Source: Halocafeteria seosinensis (taxonomy: Eukaryota; Sar; Bigyra; Bicosoecida). Taken from it: 64,000 nt of DNA. Positions 10,930 to 22,576 of the stretch are shown here, in pieces. The position numbers were made by a program, and so were the translations under genes. Location of the stretch: contig LVLI01000100.1 of assembly GCA_001687465.1 (NCBI GenBank), forward strand, positions 109,021-173,020, given 5' to 3'. Numbering within the stretch: the stretch's first letter is position 1; each line of letters opens with the position of its first letter. The notes below the pieces were generated by a model that worked only from the letters and a program-made list of their open reading frames with translations, did not search any database and was not told the DNA's origin.

Positions 10930-13900
10930 TCACCGTCTTCGCATTCGCCTTCTTCCGGAAGTTTTCTTACTGCTTTTGTCTCGAGTGCGCCGCAGCTGTG
11001 CTTTCTGTGCGCCACCGCGTAGACTCCTTATTTTAGCATCGACGTTTGTGATGGGTGAAGTCTCCTCCACTGGAGAAGTATCGAGGTCGGAGCCGTCACT
11101 GAGTGCTTCCTCGTCTATAACGTAGTGTTTGGGGTCATCGTTAGTCCAATCAATTTCCATCATAGACCTCAAGTATCCCCTTTCATCCTGTTCCATATAT
11201 TTCTTAAGAGACCTATTCGGAGAGTCAAAATTATCGGCACCAAAAGCATTTCCAATAGGTTCGGAAAGTATCTTCCCCTCGCTAGTCGAACCGGTACTTG
11301 AAGGAATATTTGGTGAAGCGTCGTGGAACTTCGCGTACACTGTTTTCATTGCTTTTCTGGCTTCCTTCTTTTGCTTATTCGAAAGCAACTTGTAATCATA
11401 GCCATTATACTCCATTGCATGTGTTAATGAGTCCGTGATGGAGTTCTTGGGGCGAAGGTGTGGATCCTTCGCACTGATTCCAAAACATCTCATAAGGATT
11501 TCTGGTGGCAAGTCCAAGCGCGACAGTTTAAATTTCCGATGTTCTTTTCTGTCCTTCTTACGAGCTGCGGAAGATTGCAAGGGACCTCTACTGGGGGCAA
11601 GGTGACGCCGTCCCATTTTCTCAAGACCTTGATGGATAAGTTGTTCAGTTCGCTGAATATAGGCCTGCGTCTCTTCAACAGACGTGAATTCATTTGGAAA
11701 GCGTCGAGATAGCCAAAGATACAGATCAAAGACAGAATGAGCACTTTCCAGTTCTCTCAGTTCCAATGGAGTGCGGGGAGCCAATGTGGGAGGTTTTAAC
11801 TCAACTGGTACTCTAGCCTTGGAAGAGTATTTCTGTGCATATCTGCGAAGGGCTGTGAGACACAAGGCATCGTCGACGTCCACCTGCAACTCAAATGTGC
11901 TTGCGGGATTATCAGGCATAACTAAATGACATACGACGTAAATGCTTACAGGAGCCAAGCAGAAGTTAAAACGGGCTTTTAAGGGCATCGGGATATTATC
12001 AAGCTGCTTCGCGATTTCCAGCGTATCCTCGCAATCACATAAGAAATACTTATCGGGATCTACTTGAGCACATTTTAAGAACCTGGGTTAATAGATATAG
12101 AGATAACAGGGAGTCCAAATTTCAATGATTTCCACAATCCACTTACAAGTCCAATAACTGGGAAAATTTGATATGTCGCTTTCCGGGTAGCACATGTTTT
12201 GATGAATCGGAGCTACCCTTTCCCCCAAGAGTCAGTTCGCCTTTAGAGCAGGGAACTTCTCCGTCTTCAAAGTTTTCTAAGTCACTTACGCCAGTGAAAA
12301 ATGTGGTTGTATCTTCATATCCTGTTTCAAAGCCGTCGATAAGACTACCTACGTTAAACAGTTCCTTAGAAGACACTTCTCGCTTTATTATCTTCTCTCG
12401 TTGATCTCGGAACCTGCGTAAGAATTCGGAAAGAGCCGGATCCTCCCTTGCCTCTGAGCTTTCTTTTGAGTCTCGCGTTCCCTGCAAGCGGTCAAATTGC
12501 AAATTTTTGCGGCTTTCCGGGGATGCTATCGCCATTGCAAAAAGCTCTAGCTGTTCTGAGGTCGGGAATACCCCTGCAGCCTGAACAGAAGGCGTCTCCT
12601 GACCCATAGATGACTCTAGATGTTTCAAGTCTTTCCGGTTTAAGGCCATAACGGTCCCAGTGTCATACGTGGAGCCGAATCTGCCAGCTCGTCCACCTAT
12701 TTGCTTTGACTCTGTAATGGTGAGTTTCCGTCTTTGTATTCCATCGAATTTGGACAGGGTTGAGAATATTATTCGATTTATTTGGAGATTGAGCCCCATG
12801 CCGACAGCATCCGTTGCTACTAGTACTTGCGAACCCCCTGTCGTGGCACTGTCTGTCGTCGACTCCTTAGAATTCCCCTCATTGAAGCGTTTCGCTTGCT
12901 CTTTTCTTACAGCAGGAGGGAGCGCTCCGTAAATTACACCGCATCGTAAACCTGTAGACTTCTCTATCTCCCGCTTCACGTCAAATAGTGTTTTTCTTCC
13001 GAACACCACAACACAGTCCCCTGGTTGGACATCTCCATAGGATCGGATGGGGGATTTACTCACTTGAAGTGGTGACAGCCTTTGGTAATCGAATACTTCC
13101 ACTTCTTCGCCCGTACTCTGAGCTATCCTTTTAATCAGCGGCACAGCGGAACTATCCCCACAGCAGTGTACCTCATCAGCTTGCATACCAAGCAGGACTC
13201 GGGTCCACGCCCAACCACGGGATAAATCACCTGCACTCACAGCTCATTCATCAATGAGATGCAATTACCTAACGTGTGTGTAATTAAGTCTTGGGCACGT
13301 ACCGAGCATTTGCACTTCATCCAAGACTGCGCATTCCACTCGCTCATTGACATCTATCATCTCGATGGTGGCAGCGGTATGTTCGGCGTTTTCATGTAGC
13401 TTTCGTTCTTGCCCTGTGACCAAGTTGCACGTAGTTCCTTCTTGATTGAGTCGCTCGTACACTTCCCAAGCAAGCAGTCGTAGAGGACCACAGTAGAACC
13501 CTGAGGAAGCTTGTCGTAGACGTTTGAGAGCGTGATGTGTTTTGCCAGAATTTGTCGGCCCGACATGCAGGACAATCTTCCTCGGAATTCGACGTGCGCC
13601 GAGATACCACTTCTCTGGGTGCCGAAGATCGGCCAAATCCATCAAAGTACTTAAATCGGTGTTTTCATCCACTTCTAGCCATCGAGCAGAGGAGGAAGCA
13701 GTGGTGCGCTTCTTGGTGGCAGCCGTCGTCGCATGAAAGCGAGTTCCTTTCGGTAGTAAATACTGTAATTCCTTGTGGAACGGGCGTATACGAGAGCTGA
13801 GACGCGCAGGAGACACCCGAATCGAAGCAAATGCAGCCACATGACGCCATCCTCCTCCATGCGACCACTGTTTCAAGAACCTAAGGCACGTCCGACATCT

Positions 13901-13957
13901 CATTATTTCGAGGGTTGGCTCGACGGCGGAAGTCAACCAAACCAGATCCCAACGCAT
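10930..13957 (-). CDS. SUV3: SUV3 mitochondrial ATP-dependent RNA helicase
   Basis: Exons (minus) 13957-13303, 13230-12147, 12082-11950 and 11883-10930 give 941 aa, longer than human SUPV3L1. SUV3 is a DExH/Ski2-like helicase that works with exoribonucleases in mitochondrial RNA turnover. The first ~80 residues are Arg/Ser/Ala-rich without acidic clusters, fitting a mitochondrial presequence. Motifs: P-loop GPTNSGKT (about 133-140), DEVQM (213-217), then GDLSRGWAWTR across the first splice, ATDAVGMGLN, and motif VI QIGGRAGRFG. The SUV3 C-terminal block (FLCDCEDTLEIAKQLDNIPMPLKARFNFCLAPVD) is restored by the last two splices. The C-terminal ~200 residues are an extra basic/acidic extension ending in an Arg-rich tail. 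Introns 64-72 nt. It is divergent with the TBC gene (168 bp between ATGs). Confidence 0.94.
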
Positions 13958-14125
13958 GCCACCAGAATCCCTTCATCAAGGATGCTGTATAGAGCTTAAT
14001 GGACATTCGAGAGAGCAACTTCCTGAGTTTGTGAAGTTGGAGGAGCGGATGCCCTTGTAGAGCCTTATACACGTTCCGTGTTGACTTCTTTCAGCCCTCA
14101 GATACACACATCTTTATTGTGTGGG

Positions 14126-16279
14126 ATGGACACAATGTCGGTGCAACATGAGGGCCAGAATGAGACTGTGGACACGGGAGTGGAGGAACGACGACGCTCC
14201 GGCGATTCAGCTGTCGCACAATGGTTAGGGAGGCCATTCACGGCCGATCCTGAATATTTTGACTGCTGGTACACAGAGGACGACGAGGAGGATGATGGAG
14301 ACGACGGAACCGCAGGGAGTGACGATGGAACGGGACAAAATGGGGGACCGTACGGCAACTTCAGTCCAATCGCCACCAATTCCAACGGCCTCTCTCCTGT
14401 GAGAAGTGAAAGGGGGAGCGAAATTATGTCCACACCAGGCGGACAATTTTTTCGGCCCTTCTCAGAGCGATCAGGTACTCCACGCCAGAGGAGATCAACG
14501 GGGAGAAGCAAGGGACGACCGTCCGTCTCGAGCATTCCTCGTGTTTCCCCATTGACGCCAGGGGTCTCCTCCCAGAAAGACATGGATAAACTCGAAGAGC
14601 AGTGGAAAAGCTTAATATATACCAAAGTAAGTTTTAAGTTAAATGCTTATAGTTGGGTGAGTAGCAGATACTATTGGAATGAAATCAATCCTCCTTCGGT
14701 CTCCAGACACCGTCACTTCTATCCACGGACTATCGGAGACTCTTTTCCGAAAAGGGCATTCCTTCCACTATACGAGGTGAGGTGTGGGAGTGGGCCATCG
14801 GAGACAAGCTGCAGATCACATCGCAGCTTTATCGTGAATTGTTGCGGCAAGCTAATGGATATATACGAACACGTCGTGCTGCAAAACACTGTGAATACAT
14901 GCTTAGACACGAGCATGGAGACAGTGATCAAACGACGAGGCAGTCACCGTCTACCGCTGCTGCGAACCAAGAACGAACAGCAACCCCAACGAAGCAGTAC
15001 GACGCGTACCAGCTTGATGAACATGAATCCCCGAAGGACAATGAACCAGAAGCAGTCCCTGTGAATAATCTCTTTGAGACGGAGCGGGAGAGTGAGCAGA
15101 TGCTTCGTAGTTTCGCTGGGGGATCTGAGCTGCGTTCCCCACTCTATATTTCTAATCGTGGAGGTCGTCTTCGAGCAGACACATTACGGGCCAAAACGGA
15201 ACGCAAGCCAAGACACTCTTCAATTTTGGGAGATAACAGAAAGAAATGCGGCAGTCTGGAACACATTGGAAACCTGGAACCGTTATACTCCCTGCTCGCG
15301 GAAGTCCACGCTGTCAAGAAAGTCGAAGGATCACAGGCATTGTGCCCGATGATTGATGAAGATGTAGAAAGAACGCTGCGAAAGCTGTATTTCTTCTCAA
15401 GAGAAGCTGAGCTGTACCAAGCTTTGCGCCGGGTAAGTGGTTGCTCTGGCTGTGGTTTTACGTCCATTGCATTTTGGACTGTGTGGTCTGCAGGTTGTCA
15501 CATCGTTCTGTTGGTACCGCCCAGACATTGGCTATACACAAGGCTTCACGTATTTACCGGCGATGCTGCTGCTCCATCTAAAGGAGCGAAGGGATATTAC
15601 GGAGAGAGTACAGCCTTCTAACCAGGAATTACAGGCTAACGATATGGAGGATGATGAGTGTAATGTTTTTGATCTTTATACAAGCGTGGAGGAACTATAC
15701 AGCGTTTCTCGACCCGAATCGCTGGAACTGAATGCATTCAGACGACTCTCAAATATTGTCTTCAAGGAACCGTACTATACACTCGTTCGGAACCCGTCTC
15801 TTCCTGAACCTTGGCTAGACCTCTTATTGAAACTGGTCGCCCGCATTGTTCCACAAATGAAGGAGAAAATTGAAGAAGAAACCGCGTTTAGCCCACACGA
15901 AATCATAGGCTCGTTCTTCCTTGCGAATATTGTTTCGTTGGGGGCAAAATCAGTTCATGTGGATGTTGTAACACGGATATACGATCGCTGCTTTTTATTT
16001 GGTATGATAGAAATCATACCATGCACAATTGGGATATTGAAAGCATGGGTGGATACATTCCCTTCTTTGTCTGACGAAGTAAGAAATGGTGTCGACGTCT
16101 ATTGCTCAATTCTCATTTACAACGCTTATTTTGCCTGGCAGGTGAGTGTTCATGATCTGGTTTCACCAAAGTTAATCGACGCAACGGAGGCTACGAACTT
16201 CGAAGTATCTAGGATTATTGATACTGTGCATTTGACGAGAGCGGAAAGAACAGAAGCTTTGTCCTTGATGACCTCATGA
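14126..16279 (+). CDS. TBC-domain Rab GTPase-activating protein
   Basis: Exons 14126-14626, 14707-15432 and 15494-16279 give 670 aa. TBC proteins speed GTP hydrolysis by Rab GTPases in membrane traffic. After an acidic/Ser-rich N-terminal region (residues 1-165) the TBC domain starts at KGIPSTIRGEVWEWAIGD (the R-x3-W element, splice at 14707), is interrupted by a ~190-residue disordered insert, and resumes with IDEDVERT, then VVTSFCWYRPDIGYTQGFTYLPAMLLL across the splice at 15494 (the Y.Q.. finger, with Tyr-Thr-Gln-Gly), and a helical C-terminal lobe. The catalytic Arg of the IxxDxxR finger is not in canonical form (MIDEDVERT fits IDxDxxRT). A donor-like GTGAGT at 16142 is read through. It converges on the NEK gene; the stops are 17 bp apart. 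Confidence 0.85.
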
Positions 16280-16296
16280 GAATCAGCATCCATGGA

Positions 16297-18483
16297 TCAA
16301 CCCCACCATGATGGCTTAGGTGTGCTATAGCCTCCTGGTCTTCCCGTGAAAATGTTGCCTTTACCAAACTGGGCACCATAGTTGTACTGCAACGGCTCTA
16401 GTCCTCCCACGGCAAGCGGTCGTCTAACGAATTGTTTCTGTGCCCCCGGCCCGTATTGGTCCTTTACATGATATCGCTCAATGTTTTCTTTTTCATCTTT
16501 TTGGGGAGTCCTTAGGTGCTTAGCAGCTGCTGCAGCGAATACCGACGGTCCTTTCTTGGCACCTCGTGGATGGTAGGGCTCAGGCTCCCGAGGACTTATA
16601 CTTGAAGCCTGGCTATTGTTTTCTCGAGCATGCTGTATAGGATCCCGATATCTCCCATCACCATTGCGCTGGGGGGCTGGAAATGCTCCTCCCCTCTCTC
16701 GCTTGGCGTAGTAGTTGACACGGTGCTTATTTGGAGGTTCGTCGGGCTGAGAGGGGCTCCCGCGACGCTGATCTTGCTGCTCATTCTGCTTGCGTCTTGG
16801 CGGTGGCTTAGGTTTCAGGTCTGAACAACTTGGATCTGTAGGTGGCTCTGCGCAGTTGTTGAAATCCGGATCTTTCTTATCCTCTTCCGCAAACACGAGA
16901 TTTCTTCCGGGCCGTATAAACTGCGAATAGTTCTCCAGAGGTTCATCTGGAGCATTTTGGCTATCCCGGTCTTCGTCTTTGTTGTAGCGAGGTTGTGGCA
17001 GATTCTCTGTCAACCGCCGAATCCCATACGGGTGCATCTTCATGTTCCGCGGTGCCTTTATTGTTGACAGCAGGTCTACAGGTGACTCATCGCCTACGTC
17101 AATCTGCACAGGGTCTCAAATCTGTCCCGATTGATCCAGAGTAAGGCAGCCCCACTTACGGTTACCGATGGTCCTAGCTCCTCACGTTTTTCCTGAATGA
17201 TGGGATCCTTGAGCAGTTGCGAAGCAGACGGCCTGGATTTAGGATTCACTTGAAGAACCTTGCCGATGATCGTTGCGAGATCCTTTGAGTAACCTCGAGG
17301 GATAGTTGGATAAGCTCCTGACTTGACTTTTCGTCCAAGTTCCTGCAAGGATAAAGAGTGAAGATGTATTATGCTTAAACGAGTGGGCAAGTCGCAGGGG
17401 ACCTACTTGGATATTGCGCGCCTCAAACGGCACTTTCAATGAAGTTGCTTCGTATATGATGCACCCAACAGACCATATATCGGATTTATCATCGTAGTTC
17501 CTCCCGTTAAATATTTCCGGCTGAAGTTACATGAGTGTTAACTACTGCGACCACACTTCGATAATTCGGTGCCTTGGAACGTACCGACATATAGTATGGA
17601 GTACCAATTTGGGTATTGGCCTGCAATTGATTTTTCGTCAACTTTGACACATTAAAATCTCCAATTTTTAGTTTTCCGTCATTCGTAAGGAAGCAGTTAG
17701 CTGTCTTCAAGTCTGTGCCCAGTGAGTGGTGCACGTTGCATCGCAGTGGGAGCTGAGAAACCCGTTGTGCTGTCGTTTCCTTACCTCGGTGCAATATCTT
17801 TCTGGAGTGAAGATGTTCTAAAGCCTCCAAAATTTGTATAAAATACGACCATATTCTGAAATCAGCGAGAAGGCCCACCATGTTATCAATCATCTTAGTG
17901 CGGCGTACATAAGCACATTCGAACTTACAAGTGTTCCGGAATCAGCGAATTGGTTCGCCTCATATACTTCACCTTATGCGAAAGATCTCCGCCGTTAGCA
18001 TACTCCATTACAATACAAATTTCCATCGATCTCTGGAGAAAAGCAAAACAAGTTCTCAATACCTGAAGCTAGCTCCAAATGTGACCCGCGCTTACTTCTG
18101 CTACAAACGCCTCATACCACCTAATGATATTAGGATGCTTAACCGACGCCAGTAGGCTGCGTAACAGAGGCAAATACGACATGTGATAAAGGAGCACATA
18201 ATACACTCGGTGAAGCTTACCGTATTTCATTAAGAGCATCTTCGATTTCTCTGTTGGACATCCTTGATATTCCAACCTTCTTGAGCGCGTACGTTTGCCC
18301 ATCATCCTTCTTCCTCACCATAAACACTTCGCCAAAAGCGCCCTTGCCTAGTTTCTTGAGTGTCTTAAAGTCATTCAACGTTGACCTCTCCGTGGAACTA
18401 CCCTTGCTGTCCGCCACAGAGCCAGCAGGTTTTTGGGCAGCCGTTATACCAATTGGCTTGAGGCGACGTGCTCCAAAGTTCAT
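16297..18483 (-). CDS. NIMA-related (NEK) serine/threonine kinase
   Basis: Eight exons (minus): 18483-18221, 18156-18096, 18032-17929, 17855-17785, 17712-17585, 17520-17407, 17342-17160 and 17103-16297, total 576 aa with consistent phases; introns 56-73 nt. NEK kinases act in cell-cycle, centrosome and cilium control. Kinase residues: Gly loop GKGAFGEV (46-53), ALKK (Lys68), HRDLKTAN (165-172), DFN (185-187), GTPYYMSPEIF and SDIWSVGCIIYE. DFN replaces DFG, seen in some NEK proteins. The HRD motif spans a splice (R|D). The C-terminal ~265 residues are Pro/Arg/Asn-rich without coiled coil. A copy of the TTCAACTTCAAC motif lies about 210 bp upstream. A ciliary role would fit the presence of CFAP57 in the window; this is inference. 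Confidence 0.93.
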
Positions 18484-19050
18484 CTTCCGTTTCTGCAAGT
18501 TTCTCTACTACATATCGTTACGCGATGACAGTTGAATTTTCACATTAGCAAGCCCAATCAACCCCCTTGTGTCACTGAGAGTTATAACGCCTCCCCAAGG
18601 TCAGAAAACCGTATTTTTCAGCTTCGTCATCTGCAGCACTGCCTTTGGCCCTAACGCGGTCGCAGAGTTGCGATCTTTTCCCCTCCGGTTCAAGTTGAAG
18701 TTGAAGCACCGTGGTGCGTTTGGAAGCAATGAGTCCCTCAATTCTTCTTTTCCCCTCCTCGGGGAGAATGAGCGCATCATGGGCAGCAGTATACAGAGAA
18801 AGAGAATACAGAGATAGCCACATTTTGCCGCAGGATAGACAAAAATTACCGTGAGATCACCTTGTGTAACCCGTTTCAAGTTTTGCCTGTGGCAAACTGA
18901 GCCTTAACCATGCACCAGTTCCTTCGGTGGTGAAACTCTTTTGTAGGCAACTACGGCAATGCACGACATAAACTCAAAGTTTTCAAGCATGTTTGCTTCT
19001 GTTTTCCCTACCATATGCACAAACGTCCCCCTTATTGATGAAGCTAGTCC
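18484..19050. other. NEK upstream region, no gene seen
   Basis: Contains the presumed NEK promoter with the motif copy at 18694-18708. Frames of about 80 codons on both strands at 18570-18880 have no domain and no codon-like character. Confidence 0.4.
18694..18708 (-). promoter_or_regulatory. TTCAACTTCAAC motif upstream of NEK
   Basis: In gene orientation the sequence is TGCTTCAACTTCAAC, sharing 15 bases with the copy upstream of KRR1 and 14 with the copy upstream of the gene at 63561. It lies 211 bp from the NEK ATG. Function is inferred from recurrence. Confidence 0.45.
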
Positions 19051-19218
19051 TCAAGTGTATCCGGAAAACTGATACGAGAGTACATATCGTACGCTTCCTC
19101 GAATGAATGGGACAAGGAGAAAACTTACTTTAGCTTTCTGAATCTTTCCAATCATTGCCTCTACATCTTTGGGCTCCAATGGGAACCGCGATTTAACCCC
19201 AGCTTGTCGCAGCGACAT
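19051..19218 (-). CDS. possible 35-residue two-exon small protein
   Basis: ATG at 19218, exon 19218-19129 (30 codons), a 60-nt GT-AG intron with a good GTAAGT donor, then 19068-19051 ending TGA. The predicted peptide begins MSLRQAGVKSRFPLEPKDVE and is basic with one amphipathic helix. No family is recognised. It could be a real micro-protein, or the last two exons of a gene whose start lies upstream (the frame stays open to about 19257). Support is only the coherent splice structure. Confidence 0.3.
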   Translation of the reverse strand: MSLRQAGVKSRFPLEPKDVEAMIGKIQKAKVSFLLVPFIRGSVRYVLSYQFSGYT

Positions 19219-21134
19219 AGTGGACGCCCTTCCAACTTTCAAGTAAATGGAAAACAACTGACACCGACAACTTTACAGAACGACGCACTGTCCTCAGCAA
19301 CTTTATTTTGTACATGTAGAGTGTGAACAAATGCAACAATATGACTATACTTATCAACACCACAAGTCTACCGCATCTGCACTTGTGGACGGCTAACTGT
19401 GGTCCTGTCACTCATTTCCAACAAGACTGACGCGTCAATCAAAGTGATTCCCAGGCCTAGGCGTTCCAGATAGTAGCCACAGAGAATCGGCTTCTAAAGG
19501 TCTATGGGATATCGTCTATGTTCCAAACTTTTTGACTCCTGCGTCCGTTGTAACTTACATCGTGTAAGCGTCGGTATTGTATTTTTGGTGTAAGACCGAT
19601 CGAGCCGTCACGTACAAGATACGAAAGAAGTTCCCTGGATTCTCTTTCTCCAGCTTTTTCTGTGTGTATTTTTGTTAACCTTGACGGGAGGAGAGTTATG
19701 GAAGACATGCTACATCCTCTTCTTAAAATCGTTTTTGGCTCGCACAATACAGCACGTACGGGACAAATTGTTCTGTATGGTACATCCGCAAAAGGACAAA
19801 ATGTTAAGCGCACTCTCATGTATACATGGCCTACATGTGCGGGAACAGGGGAAGGAACACGTAGAAAGATTGCAATTCCACACTGGTTACAGTACTTGTG
19901 TTAAGTTGTCAACAGTTTAAGAGAGGAAACAACTCGGGTTTGTGTAAGGTGATGCCGTGACAGTGGCTCCATTTGTTGTGCCAACCTCCTCGTGATCGCT
20001 CTCAGTTCTGTGGTGTGTGTTAACTTTTTCTCAGCCTGTAAGTGTCCGGCCATGAACTGCGACCGGACATCTTAGGAAGTACAAGGTGTGAAGGGGTGCG
20101 TGTGTGTGTGTGTGGTCAACTCTGCGTCCTAATGGACGGAGCATTTTGAGTGAACACTGCCACTATCGTGGAATAGAACTGAATGCCGAGTTGCATTGCC
20201 AACCGATGTGCAGGGACAAGGGCATCAGACCCGACGTCTCTTTGAAAAGTATCTTTTATCTGATTCTTTGCGTTGTAGAGACGCAGGGAATTTTCCGCAG
20301 AGTCTACGGAGGTTCGGACAAATTGCAAATAGCTCTAAGGCGAATCCCTTTGCTTTTGCGGTGCTAACAGTGGCCGGGCACTTGCCGCCAGTAAAAGTGG
20401 ATGCAGGATCAAGCGTTACACGAGATACGACGACTGTTCGTACTCGGAAAGCCTGCAGACACTGCCGATACATTATGGATACTGTAGTGTTGCCATGCGT
20501 TCGCTGGGATCAATAAGCAATTCAGCAGAAAGTTTCACGACACACCTCGTTTTCTTCGCTGTTGTATCTCGACATACAATGTTGTAGTTTTGGTCCTGTT
20601 CCTCCAACACACACACACCCACACACGTGTGACAGATAGCCCAGTGGCCGTATCCTCTGCAGTATACCTCCAACCGTTGTGGCCGCACTCGCTTCTACAT
20701 GTAGGCACCCTATGGAGAATACAGTACGAGACAGCGCGGTAAGGTCTGATCTATGCAAACGTCGGATATGTTTGAAGCGCCTTGGGATGATCCGATCGCG
20801 CTTTCGTCCCCCATGGGCCATGGGCCATGCATGGTGGGGCCATGCATCAGTTCGTCCTCACGACTCCATGTTAGGTCGCACTTGCAACACTGTTGCTGTA
20901 AGACTCTGAATTAACAGACCCATACATGCTATTTGAATTGCTAATAATTACAATGAGAAAACTTTGCGATTAGTTGATGAACAAGTCCCCATTTATCGGC
21001 CTTCGAAATCGTTAGTTTGTGTATACAAAATTGATAGAGAAGTTGCGACGTAAGCGAGCTACCTTTTAACGGCTGCTCTCCGGTGACTAGTGTACAGTCT
21101 GCCTAATTACCAGTGAACTGCGTGTGTCTTAAGT
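19219..21134. other. gene-poor 1.9-kb stretch
   Basis: No supported gene. There is a short TG-dinucleotide run near 20098-20115, a shorter CA-type run near 20608-20630, and a dense cluster of CATGGGCC/CATGCAT palindromic words at about 20811-20850. A plus-strand frame at 20104-20367 contains ETQGIFRR, reminiscent of RhoGAP domains, but the match does not continue. The final ~100 bases are the leader of the next gene. Confidence 0.4.
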
Positions 21135-22557
21135 ATGGCTACATCTCAGTCTGGCCGAAAGAGTCCAAAGACTCCGAAAACACCGAAATCCAGCAGTACT
21201 CCTGTTCGGCCTGCGGATCAAATCCCTGAGACTACACTTCCTGAGAATACCAGTCTCTTTCGCACCATCGCACTCAGGCAAGATGAGCTCGTTCCCTTGT
21301 TCCAGACGAAGTTGGGAGCTAATAATGTGACGGGATTCATGTCTGCTTTAGGAATCTCGGGAGAAGGAGCACTTCGATTTGCACCATCAATAAATGGCGT
21401 TTCCAGCTTGGAGGATAGCGTAGTTTTACTGGAGGATCAAACTACCAAACAGCAACTAGAAGACCACCAACAGGGACGGCCAGCCTCAGAAGAGGAAGAA
21501 TCAAAATTGCACGAGCGTTCTACAACACCGACGGAGAAAAGACAGGAGCAAACTAGTACAGGGAGGAAAACAGGAGGTGAAAAGGACGCAGGTTCTAAAG
21601 AAGAGTCCAGTGCAAATGTTGATACGTATTTCGAGACAGATGTATTGTCTTTACACAACCCCCCTCGATCCGCAGACACCCAGCGAAAAGAGCTTACTGG
21701 TTCCCGATCAGTGGGCTTTGCTGGTGGTTACGCTGAAAACGAAGCCGCCGCAATCGTCCGATACTATGTGCACCGACAACCGAAATTAGCGTGTTTGCGT
21801 GAAGATAAGGATGCGTTCCGTTATCTTGCAAAAGCGTATATACAGGACGAGTCCACTCTCAACGAGTTTGTCCTAGCGGGGGATGAGGATCAAAGCACAA
21901 AAGTAGGAGACAACAAAACAAAAGCGGCTACCGTAAGCGAAAACATTACGTCCCGAATGCTCAGTGGGATTCTCAAGGACCATGGGCATTTGTTGACTCG
22001 ATCCATAATCCGTGCAATGCAAAGCGACGGTTTCGAAGGCTGGTGGTTAAAGGAACCTACAGGGCAAGAAGAACTGCTACTATTTAACCCACGCGCACAT
22101 GTTTACGCATCCGATGTGCAGTTGCAACATCCTCAAGTAAGCAACTTGTGCATCTTGTCCTCTCAGTGCCGCATTCACTCAATACTATTGCTCGCAGAAG
22201 TCGCTACAAGCCATCCAGCTCATTTTTGCCCACCCAAACGGACAAGGAACTCCCATGACATTCCGACTAAACGACACAGTAGAAACTATTCGGCATGTGC
22301 TGGCCAGTCGCTACCCCGGTACGTACCGTACGCACAGTCTGACTCAGTGTGTTCCCTGCAACAAGAGTATCCTCACTGCAGCTCTAGCTCAAGCCAGCGA
22401 AATAGGACTTCAACTGGGAGACCAGGCTCTTGACGAAACAGAGGATCAGAAAACAATTGATGAGCTCAACATTAAGAAGAATTCCCTCATTTACATTAAA
22501 CCTGGCGGTGGATCGGATCCGAAGAAACAAAAAGGTGCTCAAAAGAAAAAGAAATAA
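21135..22557 (+). CDS. protein with C-terminal ubiquitin-like domain
   Basis: Exons 21135-22136, 22198-22318 and 22382-22557 give 432 aa. The N-terminal ~40 residues are Ser/Pro/Lys-rich (SPKTPKTPKSSSTP, CDK-type sites). An unrecognised globular part follows (about 40-110), then a long Glu/Lys/Thr-rich linker and a helical domain around 200-320. After the first splice the last ~85 residues read as a ubiquitin-like fold: KSLQAIQLIFAHPNGQ, MTFRLNDTVETIRHVLASRYP, ALAQASEIGLQLGDQAL, KTIDELNIKKNSLIYI, followed by a Lys-rich tail instead of a cleavable Gly-Gly end. Such domains usually mediate binding to ubiquitin-pathway partners. Its stop is 19 bp from that of the convergent antiporter gene. Confidence 0.75.
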
Positions 22558-22576
22558 AACATGGCATATTCATGGA

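Noticed and set aside
16142-16279. Extra intron at the 3' end of the TBC gene (GTGAGT at 16142)
   Set aside because: The only acceptor candidates lead to immediate stops; reading through gives a plausible helical C-terminus.
20104-20367. RhoGAP-like fragment (ETQGIFRR)
   Set aside because: Only about ten residues fit; the catalytic Arg-containing loop and the following helices are absent in any frame or plausible splice.
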